Shown here piece by piece: positions 52,401-60,745 of a stretch of DNA of 64,000 nt (within the stretch, counting starts at the first letter, position 1; each line of letters starts with the position of its first letter). Made by a program: the position numbers and the translations under genes. The notes beneath the pieces were generated by a model, which searched no databases, was not told the DNA's origin, and was given only the letters and a program-made list of their open reading frames with translations. The stretch comes from Streptomyces omiyaensis (GTDB lineage Bacteria > Actinomycetota > Actinomycetes > Streptomycetales > Streptomycetaceae), in the NCBI RefSeq assembly GCF_014650895.1, contig NZ_BMVV01000010.1:124001-188000 (forward strand), in the 5' to 3' direction.

Positions 52401-53104
52401 ACCCTCCGCCGCAGCCGGGTCCAGCGCTTGTCGTGCCGGTAGGCGCGGACCGTGCCGCGCGCGCGGGCCCGATGGCGGCGCCGGTAGAGGTGCCGCCACC
52501 ACCACGAGCCGGGGCGGGCGAGGCGGACCGCGCCGACGATCGCCAGGAAGGGCACGAAGACGCCGAGCAGCCCCATCCGCAGCTTGCCCTTGGCCAGGGT
52601 GACCAGGATGAAGAGGAAGTTGAGCGCCAGGGTGAGGACGAAGCTCACCCGGTCCTGGCGTTCCTCCGCGGTGACGTCGTCGACGCCGAGCGGGGAGAAG
52701 CCGCTGAGGGGCAGCAGCATGAGGGCGGCGGTGAGCACGACGACCTCGACGCTCTGCCGTCCCTCCTCCGACCAGTACACGTCGTCCAGGTGGAGGATGA
52801 GCGCGAACTCGTCCAGGACGAGGCCGGCGCCGATCCCGAAGACCACGGCGAAGGCGCACGCGCCGAAGCCGTGTCGGCCGCTGGCGACCGCGCCGAAACC
52901 GCCGAGCACGGTGAGCACCACGCCGGGCACGACGTGATGGATGTGCAGCCCTCCGGAGGAGACGTTCCGGAAAGGGCCCCGGCCGGCCCGGATGAGCCGG
53001 GTGACGGTGCGGGTGACCAGGAAAGTGACGACGAAGGAGGTCAGCGCGAGGAGCATCGGGAGTTTGCCCGGCTCCAGGATGTTGCGGGAGAACCAGTGAC
53101 CCAT
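52337..53104 (-). CDS. Integral membrane protein, uncharacterised
   Basis: A 255-residue protein with about six membrane helices and a long basic C-terminal tail (RRRHRARARGTVRAYRHDKRW). The conserved-looking segments are GGLHIHHVVPGVVLTVLGG and LVLDEFALILHLDDVYWSEEGR, whose histidines and acidic residues could bind metal. No family with known function is recognised. ATG at 53102-53104; divergent from cobS across 77 bp. Confidence 0.75.
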   Translation of the reverse strand: MGHWFSRNILEPGKLPMLLALTSFVVTFLVTRTVTRLIRAGRGPFRNVSSGGLHIHHVVPGVVLTVLGGFGAVASGRHGFGACAFAVVFGIGAGLVLDEFALILHLDDVYWSEEGRQSVEVVVLTAALMLLPLSGFSPLGVDDVTAEERQDRVSFVLTLALNFLFILVTLAKGKLRMGLLGVFVPFLAIVGAVRLARPGSWWWRHLYRRRHRARARGTVRAYRHDKRWTRLRRRVQDLIGGFQERVPGRGPTPPS

Positions 53105-53181
53105 GCCACCCCGTTCCGATATGCCCGATATGTACCCGAGTGTGCAATCTACCGCCCCGGCCCGGCGATTACCCTGCCCGG

Positions 53182-53946
53182 ATGGACGGCCTGCGTTTCG
53201 CCTTCGGGACCCTCACCGTGTTCCCCGCCCGCATCACCCGCTGGGACCGGGACGCGGCGCGCGCCGGCATGCTCTGCGCCCCCGCCGCCGGACTCGCCGT
53301 CGGTCTCGTCGCCGCCGCGGTCGGCGGCGTGCTCCTCCCCCTCGGTTCCGGCCCGCTGGTCGCCGCCGTGGTCACCGTCGCCGTCCCCGCCGTCCTCACC
53401 CGGGGCCTCCACCTGGACGGCCTGGCCGACACCGCCGACGGACTCGGCAGCGCCAAGCCCGCCGAGGACGCGCTGCGCATCATGAAGCAGTCCGACATCG
53501 GCCCGTTCGGCGTCATCGCCCTGGTCCTCGCCCTGCTCGCGCAGGTCGCGGCCGTCCACGAGCTGTACGGGGAGGGGTGGGCGCACGGCGCGGTCGCCGT
53601 CGTCCTGGCGGCCACGGTCGCCCGGCTGGCCCTCACCCACGCCTCCCGGCAGGGCGTCCCGGCGGCCCGGCCGGAGGGCCTCGGCGCGATCGTCGCCGCC
53701 ACGGTGCCGGTCCGCTCGGCCACCCTCGTCACCGCCGCCGTCCTCCTCCTCGCCGCCGGCACCGGCCTCCTCCTCTCCCCGTACGACGCCGTCCACGCCG
53801 TCCTCGCCGCGGGCGCCGGCCTCGCCGCCGCCGCCCTCCTGCTCCGCCGCTGCGTCCGCCGCTTCGGCGGCGTGACCGGCGACGTCTTCGGCGCGGTGGA
53901 GGAGACGGCGGCGACGGCGACCCTGGTGGCGCTCACCCTCGGCTGA
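53182..53946 (+). CDS. cobS: Adenosylcobinamide-GDP ribazoletransferase (cobalamin synthase)
   Basis: A 254-residue polytopic membrane enzyme joining adenosylcobinamide-GDP with alpha-ribazole. Family motifs: LRFAFGTLTVFPA, LHLDGLADTADGLG with the metal-binding acidic residues, MKQSDIGPFGVIAL and FGGVTGDVFGAVEE near the C-terminus. TACCCT (53170-53175) ends six bases before the ATG and no ribosome site is seen, so it is probably leaderless. It ends 9 bp before the convergent GH114 gene. Confidence 0.92.
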   Translation: MDGLRFAFGTLTVFPARITRWDRDAARAGMLCAPAAGLAVGLVAAAVGGVLLPLGSGPLVAAVVTVAVPAVLTRGLHLDGLADTADGLGSAKPAEDALRIMKQSDIGPFGVIALVLALLAQVAAVHELYGEGWAHGAVAVVLAATVARLALTHASRQGVPAARPEGLGAIVAATVPVRSATLVTAAVLLLAAGTGLLLSPYDAVHAVLAAGAGLAAAALLLRRCVRRFGGVTGDVFGAVEETAATATLVALTLG

Positions 53947-53955
53947 GCCGGCGGT

Positions 53956-54747
53956 CTAGCAGGTGCGGCGCCAGGCGCCGAGCGCGTACTTCTTCTGGAG
54001 CGAGCTGAGGCCCAGTTCGCGCGACCCGGGACAGAACTGACGAGGCGTCAGTTCGTACTCGGCGTGGAAGACGGGCTTGTCCGCGGCGATGAAGGGGGCG
54101 AGGCGGTGGCACTCGTCGTACTCGGCGCACTGCTCGTTGACCGCGAAGTCGAAGTCGGCGAGGAGCTGGGGGATCTGGTCGAGGTCGTTCTTGAGGCCGA
54201 CGGCCAGGCCCCGGTCGTGGGCGAGGCGGGCGATCAGCCGGTTGTAGCGGAGCTGGTCGGCGGCGGTGAGGGGGAAGCCGGTGCGGTTGCGGTAGCCGTC
54301 CATGTTGTCCGGCTCCACCGCGTCGAAGCCCTTGTCCCGGCACATGTCGATCCGCTCCGCCATGAGGGGTTCGAGGATCTCGGTGCGCCGGATGTCGAGC
54401 CAGCGCTCGCCGTCCCAGCCGTTGCCCCGGCCGAGGACCGACTTCGGGAAGCGGCCGGCGTCGGGGCGGAAGTCCTCCCAGGCGCCGGTGGAGAGGTAGC
54501 AGATCACCTTCCGGCCCCGGCGGTGCAGATCGGCGACGGTCGCGGCGGAGTGGTCGAAGCCGTCGATGTCGTACACGGGCACGTCGACGGTCGGGTCCAG
54601 CTTCCCGCTCAGCTGCCACTGCCACGCCAGGCCCGCCTTCGGGCGCCAGCGGCCCTCGTCCGGCTTCGGGTCGGGGGCGGGGGCCGCGGTGCAGGCGGTG
54701 ACGAGGAGCAGGAGCGCCCCCGCGAGGAGGAGCGGCAGGCGTCTCAT
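53956..54747 (-). CDS. GH114-type endo-alpha-1,4-polygalactosaminidase lipoprotein
   Basis: A 263-residue secreted lipoprotein (lipobox LVTACT). The TIM-barrel GH114 domain shows VPVYDIDGFDHSAATV, RKVICYLSTGAWEDFRPD, FDAVEPDNMDGYRNRTGF (D147) and FDFAVNEQC (E205); the aspartate and glutamate correspond to the catalytic pair of PelA and Ega3 hydrolases. These enzymes cut alpha-1,4-linked galactosamine polymers. The ATG at 54745-54747 overlaps the stop of the GH135-type gene (ATGA). It is last in the exopolysaccharide operon. As in PelA, the hydrolase may trim or release polymer. Confidence 0.85.
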   Translation of the reverse strand: MRRLPLLLAGALLLLVTACTAAPAPDPKPDEGRWRPKAGLAWQWQLSGKLDPTVDVPVYDIDGFDHSAATVADLHRRGRKVICYLSTGAWEDFRPDAGRFPKSVLGRGNGWDGERWLDIRRTEILEPLMAERIDMCRDKGFDAVEPDNMDGYRNRTGFPLTAADQLRYNRLIARLAHDRGLAVGLKNDLDQIPQLLADFDFAVNEQCAEYDECHRLAPFIAADKPVFHAEYELTPRQFCPGSRELGLSSLQKKYALGAWRRTC

Positions 54748-55364
54748 CGGGCGGTCTCCGGGAGGCCGTGCGGCAGGGTGCCCCAGGGATGGGCGCCCGC
54801 GCCGGGGACCGCGCAGTGCACCTCGGTGGCGGGGCGGAAGCCGGGCGGGGCCGCGTAGACGAGGTGGCAGTGGTGCGGGGCGGCCTCCGGGCCGAGGGTG
54901 CGGTAGGTGTCCCAGGGGCCCTCGAAGGTGACCAGCAGCTCGGCCAGTTCGGCGTACCGCTCGTCGGGGCGGGCGCCGTGGTTGAGGACCAGGGTCGCGG
55001 CCCCGGCGGCGCGGGCGGCGACGGCGAGCCGCCGGTAGTGCGGCAGGGCGTCGGGGGCGGTCGCGACCTGGTCGAGGAAGGCCCCGTCGGCGCCGTACCA
55101 GTCCCGGTGGCGGAGCAGGTCGGCCACGACGTCGGCGTGCGGGCGGCGGCCGTAGTCGGTGTCCGCGTAGCCGAGGATCCGCACGCCCGCGGCGCGCAGC
55201 CGGTCCGCGACCTCGGCGAAGGCCGGGTCGGCGGCCTCGCCGGCGCCGTTCGCCGGGTTGAGGACGACCCCGTGGAGGGCGGGCGCGGCCGCGACCAGGG
55301 CGGCCCAGCCCTCCGGGCGGTCGGCCGGGTGCTCGTAGTAGGGCACCAGGAGGGAACGTTTCAC
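54744..55364 (-). CDS. Spherulin-4 (GH135-like) family protein
   Basis: A 206-residue protein without a signal peptide: RSLLVPYYEHPADRPEGWAAL, VVLNPANGAGE, RILGYADTDYGRR, ADGAFLDQVATAP, ATLVLNHGARPDERY and LLVTFEGPWDTY. This is the order of blocks in spherulin-4 proteins; fungal Sph3 (GH135) is an alpha-1,4-galactosaminidase. Where Sph3 has adjacent Asp-Glu, this protein has D98-Q99, while E148 of TFEG is kept, so activity may be altered. Start ATG at 55362-55364; 12 bp from the membrane-protein stop. Without a signal it would act in the cytoplasm or be exported otherwise. Confidence 0.75.
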   Translation of the reverse strand: MKRSLLVPYYEHPADRPEGWAALVAAAPALHGVVLNPANGAGEAADPAFAEVADRLRAAGVRILGYADTDYGRRPHADVVADLLRHRDWYGADGAFLDQVATAPDALPHYRRLAVAARAAGAATLVLNHGARPDERYAELAELLVTFEGPWDTYRTLGPEAAPHHCHLVYAAPPGFRPATEVHCAVPGAGAHPWGTLPHGLPETAR

Positions 55365-55376
55365 GGGGAGTGCCTC

Positions 55377-56792
55377 CTAGACGCGGTGGGTGGTCGGTCG
55401 TACCAGCAGAACACGGCTGAGGACGGCCAGCACGGCCGCCGCTCCCCCGGCGGCGAGCGGGCCCGCCGCGGGTTCGAGGGTCTGCGCGGCGGCGGCGAGG
55501 AGGCAGACGGCCGCCGCGCCGAGGACGGCGCCGAAGGCCTGGAGCAGCAGGCCCAGCCAGAGCACCGTGCCCACGAGGAGGAGGACCAGGAGCCGGTCCG
55601 GGGCCGGCCAGAGGCTCCCCGGCCAGAGCAGCGTCGCGGCGAGGGTGAGGCCGAGCAGCGCCGCCAGGTAGCCGCCGAGGCACAGGACCAGGGTGCCGGT
55701 GACCGCGCGGCGGAAGGCGCGGGCGGTGGTGAGGGTCCGCAGCCGGGCGAGGCTGCCGCCGCGGAAGCGGTGCAGCAGCCATTCGGCGGGCCCCATGGAG
55801 AGGGTGAGCGCGACGACCGCGCCGGTGCCGGCGGCGAGGGACTCGCCGAGCCCGGCGTGCAGCACCAGCACGCCGCTGCCGAGCCCGAAGAGGCCGTACG
55901 GGAGGGAGGCGGCGAGCGGCGGTCCGCCCCGCCCGGCGGCGCCGCGCGCGGTCCCGGGGCGCAGCGTCCGGGCGGCGACCAGGCAGGCGGCGGCGAGCGA
56001 GAGGAGCGGCAGGCCCGCGCGCAGCGGGTCGGGGAGGTCCCAGCGGAGGGCCGGGAGGGCGCCGAGGAGCGGCAACAGGGAGGCTAGGAGGGCCCGTTCG
56101 CGTCCGAGGACGAGGAGGACGGTCGCGGCGGCGAGGTAGAGGGACTGCCCGGCGGCGAAGACGGCGGCGGGCAGTTCGCCGCCGCGGGCGACCGCGAGGG
56201 CGACGGCGGTGCCGGCGAGCGCGCCGGCCGGGGCGCCGGTGAGCAGGGCGCGGGCGGCGGCGGCCCGGTCGCCGAGGCCGAGCCAGGTGTGGGCGCGGTG
56301 GGAGAGGGCCTGGTTCCACACCCAGCCGGTGACCGCGCCGGCGAGCAGCGGGACGGTGCCGGCGGGGAGCCCGTGCCGGCCCGGGGCGCCGGCGAGCAGC
56401 GGTCCGGCGAGGACGTAGGCGAGTCCGGGGAGCGCGAAGACGAGGCCGCGCAGCAGGCAGCCGCCGAGCCCCTCGGAGCCCGCCCGGCCGCCCCGGCTCC
56501 TGCGGGGCGGCTCGGGGTGGCGCCGCTCCACCCGCGCGTACAGGTCCTCGGCGAGCGTGAAGGAATCGTTCCGCCCGTAGGCGAGCCGGATGTGGTCGTC
56601 GGTCATGCCGTCCGACTCCAGGAGCGCGGCGATCTCGTCCGGATGGACCGCCTCGGCGACGAACGCGTCGAGGCGGAGGGCGAGTTCGTCGATCGGGTCG
56701 GCGGCGGTTCCCGTCGGGCGGGGCGCGGGGCGGGGCGGCTCCGGCAGGGTCGGGGTGGCGCTCGGGGGTTTCAGCCACAGGGAGCCGCTCAT
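55377..56792 (-). CDS. Polytopic membrane protein of the exopolysaccharide operon
   Basis: A 471-residue protein. The first 110 residues are cytosolic: a Pro-rich stretch, then a helical acidic module (DELALRLDAFVAEAVHPDEIAALLESDGMTDDHIRLAYGR is the core region, residues about 34-75), then an Arg-rich linker. Ten to twelve membrane helices follow. The transferase next to it is PelF-like, so this protein occupies the place of PelG, the inner-membrane exporter partner of PelF, but I cannot see a sequence match strong enough to name it so. The ATG overlaps the transferase stop (ATGA). Export or synthesis partner is the likely role. Confidence 0.7.
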   Translation of the reverse strand: MSGSLWLKPPSATPTLPEPPRPAPRPTGTAADPIDELALRLDAFVAEAVHPDEIAALLESDGMTDDHIRLAYGRNDSFTLAEDLYARVERRHPEPPRRSRGGRAGSEGLGGCLLRGLVFALPGLAYVLAGPLLAGAPGRHGLPAGTVPLLAGAVTGWVWNQALSHRAHTWLGLGDRAAAARALLTGAPAGALAGTAVALAVARGGELPAAVFAAGQSLYLAAATVLLVLGRERALLASLLPLLGALPALRWDLPDPLRAGLPLLSLAAACLVAARTLRPGTARGAAGRGGPPLAASLPYGLFGLGSGVLVLHAGLGESLAAGTGAVVALTLSMGPAEWLLHRFRGGSLARLRTLTTARAFRRAVTGTLVLCLGGYLAALLGLTLAATLLWPGSLWPAPDRLLVLLLVGTVLWLGLLLQAFGAVLGAAAVCLLAAAAQTLEPAAGPLAAGGAAAVLAVLSRVLLVRPTTHRV

Positions 56793-58327
56793 GCCGGGGT
56801 GCCTTCCGGGACTCGGGACGCGCCGCGGCGCGGGGACGGGATGCTGACGCGCAGCGGCGGGACGGTGACGGCGGGCCCGGCGGTGCGGGGGGCGGCGAGT
56901 TCGCGGTAGATGCGGCGGAAGCCGTCGACCGAGCGGTGCAGGGTGAACTCGTCGATGACCCGCTGCCGGGCCTGCCGGCCGAGCGCGGCGCGGCGGGCGT
57001 CGTCCCGCAGCAGGGCGGAGACGGCGGCGGCCATGACGGCCGGTTCGCGGGGCGGGACGACGACGCCGGCGTCGCCGACCGCCTCCCGCACGCCGCCGAC
57101 GTCGGTGGAGACGGTGGCCCGGCCGCAGGACATGGCCTCGATGAGGGAGAAGGGGAAGCCCTCGCTGATGGAGGAGAGCATCACCACGCTCCCGGCGGCG
57201 TAGGCGGAGGGCACGTCGGAGACGCGGCCCTCGAAGGAGACGCCGTCGGCGACGCCGAGTTCGGCGGCGAGCTTCTCCAGGCGGGTGCGGTAGTCCTCGT
57301 TCCCGGCGGGGACCGGGCCGAAGAGGCGGAGCCTCAGCTCGGGGAGCTCGGCGCGGCAGATCGCGTACGCCCGGATCAGGGTCTCCAGGTCCTTGATGGG
57401 GTCGACCCGGCCGCACCAGCTGAGCGTGGGGGTCTCCGGTTCGGGTCCCGCCTCGGGGAAGAGGGCGGGGTCGACGCCGTTGTAGACGGTGCGGATGCGG
57501 TCGGCGGGGGCTCCGCCGCGCTCCTCCCAGCGCCGGTTGTACTGGTTGCAGGGGGTGATGAGGTCGGCCTGGCGGTAGCCGAGGGAGTTGAGCTCGCGGT
57601 AGAAGCCGAGCATGAGGGCCTTCACCGGCCAGCGCTGGGCCTCGGTGCGGTAGCCGAGGTAGCGCTCGCGGAGGTAGATGCCGTGTTCGGTGAGGAGGAA
57701 GGGCACCCCCTCGAAGTGCTGCGCGGCGAGCGCGGGCAGGGTGGCGAGGCCGCTGGAGACGGCGTGCGCCACGCTGCCGGGGGCTATCCGGGCGCCCAGC
57801 GGCCGCAGGGCGTGTTCGAGCAGGTCGGTGGCGGTGAGGGCGTCGTGGACGGTGGGCCCGGCCGCACGCGTCGGCAGGTGCGGCATGGTCCAGATCCACA
57901 TGAGGGAGCGGAGGGCCTCCTCCGAGCGCAGGACCGGGGTGAGCCGGCCCTCGCGGGCGAGGGCGGCCAGCTCGTAGAGGCTTCCGCCGAGGTCGTGGCC
58001 GGCCTCCGGGTCGAGGAGGGCGAGCAGGAAGTGCTCGTAGGAGGCGAGGAAGCGGCGGCGTTCCCGCCCCCGCGGGGGCCGGCTCGCGCGCCGGGGCGCG
58101 GCCGGTCCCCGCGGGTGGCCCCAGAGGGGGAACGCGGTGTGCCGGGTGATGTTGGGCGGCAGCTCCCAGGTGACGGGTTCGCGGCCGCTGCCGGTGAGGG
58201 CGAGGATCTCGAAGGTGACCTCGGGCATGCCCCGGACGAGCTGGTCGCACCAGGTGCTGACGCCGCCGTGGACGTGCGGATAGGTCCCCTCGGTGAGCAT
58301 GGTGACGTGACGGCCACTGCTCGGCAT
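56789..58327 (-). CDS. PelF-type GT4 glycosyltransferase
   Basis: A 512-residue cytoplasmic GT-B transferase. The N-terminus MPSSGRHVTMLTEGTYPHVHGGVSTWCDQLVRGM has the HGGVSxW motif typical of PelF; residues 150-260 include the PelF-like FLLTEHGIYLRERYLGY segment. The donor domain shows TVYNGVDPALF, LSWCGRVDPIKDLETLIRAY and SEGFPFSLIEAMSCGR with the E-x7-E pair. PelF uses UDP-N-acetylgalactosamine in Pel synthesis. It follows the deacetylase stop by 26 bp and overlaps the membrane-protein gene. Chosen start: ATG 58325-58327. Confidence 0.88.
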   Translation of the reverse strand: MPSSGRHVTMLTEGTYPHVHGGVSTWCDQLVRGMPEVTFEILALTGSGREPVTWELPPNITRHTAFPLWGHPRGPAAPRRASRPPRGRERRRFLASYEHFLLALLDPEAGHDLGGSLYELAALAREGRLTPVLRSEEALRSLMWIWTMPHLPTRAAGPTVHDALTATDLLEHALRPLGARIAPGSVAHAVSSGLATLPALAAQHFEGVPFLLTEHGIYLRERYLGYRTEAQRWPVKALMLGFYRELNSLGYRQADLITPCNQYNRRWEERGGAPADRIRTVYNGVDPALFPEAGPEPETPTLSWCGRVDPIKDLETLIRAYAICRAELPELRLRLFGPVPAGNEDYRTRLEKLAAELGVADGVSFEGRVSDVPSAYAAGSVVMLSSISEGFPFSLIEAMSCGRATVSTDVGGVREAVGDAGVVVPPREPAVMAAAVSALLRDDARRAALGRQARQRVIDEFTLHRSVDGFRRIYRELAAPRTAGPAVTVPPLRVSIPSPRRGASRVPEGTPA

Positions 58328-58353
58328 GTGCGTGTCCCCCCAGAACGTGCTGG

Positions 58354-60450
58354 TCAGGCGGTCGGGAGCTGGAGCGTGACGGCGGTCTGGAGCAGTTCCG
58401 GCGCGGTCCAGGCGGAGCGGCTCCCGGCGTAGGCGGCACCGAAGGCGGTGGTGCCGAGGAGGAGCTGCTTGCGGGTGCCCTCGGGGGCGGTGACGGGGAC
58501 CTGGACGCCGGAGGGCGCCTTGACGGTGACGGTGGAGCCGATGCGGTAGGCGGTGACCTTGCCCGCGGCGAGGGCGGCGTCCCAGGCGTCGCGGCGGGTC
58601 AGCTCGGTGCCGGCGTCCTTCTGGCTGGGGTTCACCAGCGGGGTGTTCCCGGCGAAGAGCCCCTTGTAGTCGGCGAGGATCCGGTCGAGGACCGGGTAGA
58701 GGAGGCGCTCCTCGGCCAGGTTGGACTGGTGGACGTAGTGCGGGCGGGGGTCGTTGGCGACGACGTGGCCGAGGGCGATGCGGGCCTCCTGCGGGACGAT
58801 GTACGCCGCGTAGCCGGTGGCCGGGTCGAGCGGGGCGGGCAGGCAGGTGGAGGCCGGGTTGTCCTCGCAGGCGCCGCTGCCGCCGTCGGCGCGGGAGGTG
58901 TAGATCCAGTTGTACTCGTCGGCCATCTCGGCGGCGGTGCCGACGTTGTAGTAGACGTTCATCGGGTGCCGGGGGACGGTCTTCGCGGCGCCGACCGCCC
59001 GCTGGCGGGGCTCGCGGGAGTTGTCGCTCGCCGTCCACTTCACCCCGTTGTCGGCGAGGGCGCCGGCGAGATGGGGGTTGTCGACGGGCTGCTGGGGCAG
59101 GGTCTTCAGGCCGGAGTGCTCGCCGGTGACGAGTTCGGAGCGGTCGACGGAGATGCCCTTGCCGGACGCCCAGTTCAGGTTGTCGCGGATCTGGGCGGAG
59201 AGCTCGGCGCGGCCGACCCAGAGGGTGGATCCTGAGGCGTCGGTGGCGCACCGCCAGGGGACGGTGGTGTTGTCCTGGACGCAGCCGAGGAAGGGGTGGG
59301 TGTAGGTGTGGTTGATCCAGCGGTACTGGGCGCGGTCGGCGATCAGCCGGGCGGCGAGCGGGTCGCTGCCGCCGTGCTCGGTCTTCCACTGCTCGCCCTG
59401 GCCGCCGTTGTAGACCATGTCGAGCGTGAAGCCGGAGGCCTTCTGCCAGGCGGCGGCGTAGGAGGCGTCGGCGGCCGTCATCCGGATGGGGTTCTCGGCC
59501 TCGCCGTCGCCGCCGACGCAGTCGAGGTCGCCGGGGGTGCAGTTGCGGGCGGTGTCCCAGCGGGCGTCGGGGGCGAAGACGTCGTCGACGTGGACGGAGA
59601 GGTAGTTGCGGGACCGGCCGAGGTGGACGCCCTGGGTGAGCCACTCGACGATGCCGCGGGCGAGGGCCCGGAACTGCCGCTGGTGCTGGTTGTAGGCGAA
59701 GGTGACGACGAGCTCGCGGCGCCCGTCGGCGGCGTACTCGCCGACCAGGCTGGCCCGGGAGCCGTCCCCGGCGCCCGCGACGGGGACGTCGACGTAGCTG
59801 GTGAAGCCGGCCCGGGGGCGGCCCGCGTAGCCGTAGCTCTCGGAGATCGCCGGGTCGTTGTCCTCGAAGGTCAGGCTGCCGGCGAGGTAGCCGAAGGGGC
59901 CGGACCTCCCGGCCGGGGTGACGCCGGCGGTGACGCCGTCGAGAACGCCGGACCAGCCGCCGTCGGTGGTGTAGTCGAGGCCGACGCCGGGGTGGGACCA
60001 GGTGTACGCGTCGACCTGCGGGATGCCGAAGGTCCGCTCGTACGCCTGGAGGGCGGTGTGCTCGGCGGAGTCGGGGCCGAAGGCGGTCTCGTGGGGCAGG
60101 ACGACGCCCTGGTACCTGGCGCGGGGCCGGCCGTCGACCGTGTCGCTGAGGAAGGCCGGGGTGAGGACGGGCCGGTTCGGGTCGTTCAGGTCGAGGGTGC
60201 GGTACGGGACGCCGGAGCCCTTCAGCTCGGCGGTGATGGCCTCGACCGCGCTGCCGCCGTCGTCGACGACCAGGACGGTGAGGTCGATCCGGGGCGCGGG
60301 GGCGGCCGCGGCCTGCGCGGACGGCACCACGGTGGCGAGGAGCGCGGCGGCGGCGAGCGCCCCCGCGGTGCGGCCGGCGCGGCGGGTCACCCCCTGGTTT
60401 CCGGACTTCCTCGGCGCGGTCGCGGGCGTGCGGGATCTGTTGCCGTGCAT
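58354..60450 (-). CDS. Secreted NodB-like polysaccharide deacetylase, PelA/Agd3-like
   Basis: A 698-residue secreted protein with a Tat/Sec-like signal (about 1-47; RRAGRTAGALAAAALLATVV). Residues about 50-260 look like a Rossmann/flavodoxin-type region (IDLTVLVVDDGGSAVEAITAELK). A beta-rich region and a NodB-like catalytic region follow, with metal residues D289/D290 in YLSVHVDDVF and H381/H385 in WINHTYTHPF. CE18 deacetylases (PelA C-terminal part, fungal Agd3) combine such domains. The C-terminal 100 residues are a small beta domain. It heads the operon; ATG 60448-60450 follows GAGGGGGG. It probably de-N-acetylates the exported polymer. Confidence 0.8.
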   Translation of the reverse strand: MHGNRSRTPATAPRKSGNQGVTRRAGRTAGALAAAALLATVVPSAQAAAAPAPRIDLTVLVVDDGGSAVEAITAELKGSGVPYRTLDLNDPNRPVLTPAFLSDTVDGRPRARYQGVVLPHETAFGPDSAEHTALQAYERTFGIPQVDAYTWSHPGVGLDYTTDGGWSGVLDGVTAGVTPAGRSGPFGYLAGSLTFEDNDPAISESYGYAGRPRAGFTSYVDVPVAGAGDGSRASLVGEYAADGRRELVVTFAYNQHQRQFRALARGIVEWLTQGVHLGRSRNYLSVHVDDVFAPDARWDTARNCTPGDLDCVGGDGEAENPIRMTAADASYAAAWQKASGFTLDMVYNGGQGEQWKTEHGGSDPLAARLIADRAQYRWINHTYTHPFLGCVQDNTTVPWRCATDASGSTLWVGRAELSAQIRDNLNWASGKGISVDRSELVTGEHSGLKTLPQQPVDNPHLAGALADNGVKWTASDNSREPRQRAVGAAKTVPRHPMNVYYNVGTAAEMADEYNWIYTSRADGGSGACEDNPASTCLPAPLDPATGYAAYIVPQEARIALGHVVANDPRPHYVHQSNLAEERLLYPVLDRILADYKGLFAGNTPLVNPSQKDAGTELTRRDAWDAALAAGKVTAYRIGSTVTVKAPSGVQVPVTAPEGTRKQLLLGTTAFGAAYAGSRSAWTAPELLQTAVTLQLPTA

Positions 60451-60745
60451 GGTGTGGTGTCCCCCCTCGGCAGGCCTCCGGACGTGGGGGAGACCTGTGG
60501 AGATGAAGCGAAGGCGCGAGTGCCGCCCTTGCGTGAATGAGGCGAGTGTGGCGCCGGTGGTGGAGCCGGAAGGACAAACATGAAAGAGACACCTCGGATG
60601 AGTGAATCGAAGCCGCGGTGAGCGAACCGGGTGAGCGAGCGTAGGCTCGTTCTCGGCGCTCATCGGGCCGAAATACGATGCGGCGGGCTCGGTCGGCCCA
60701 TCCCTCGACCGCCACAGAACTCAATGGAAGCGAGATTTCACCACC

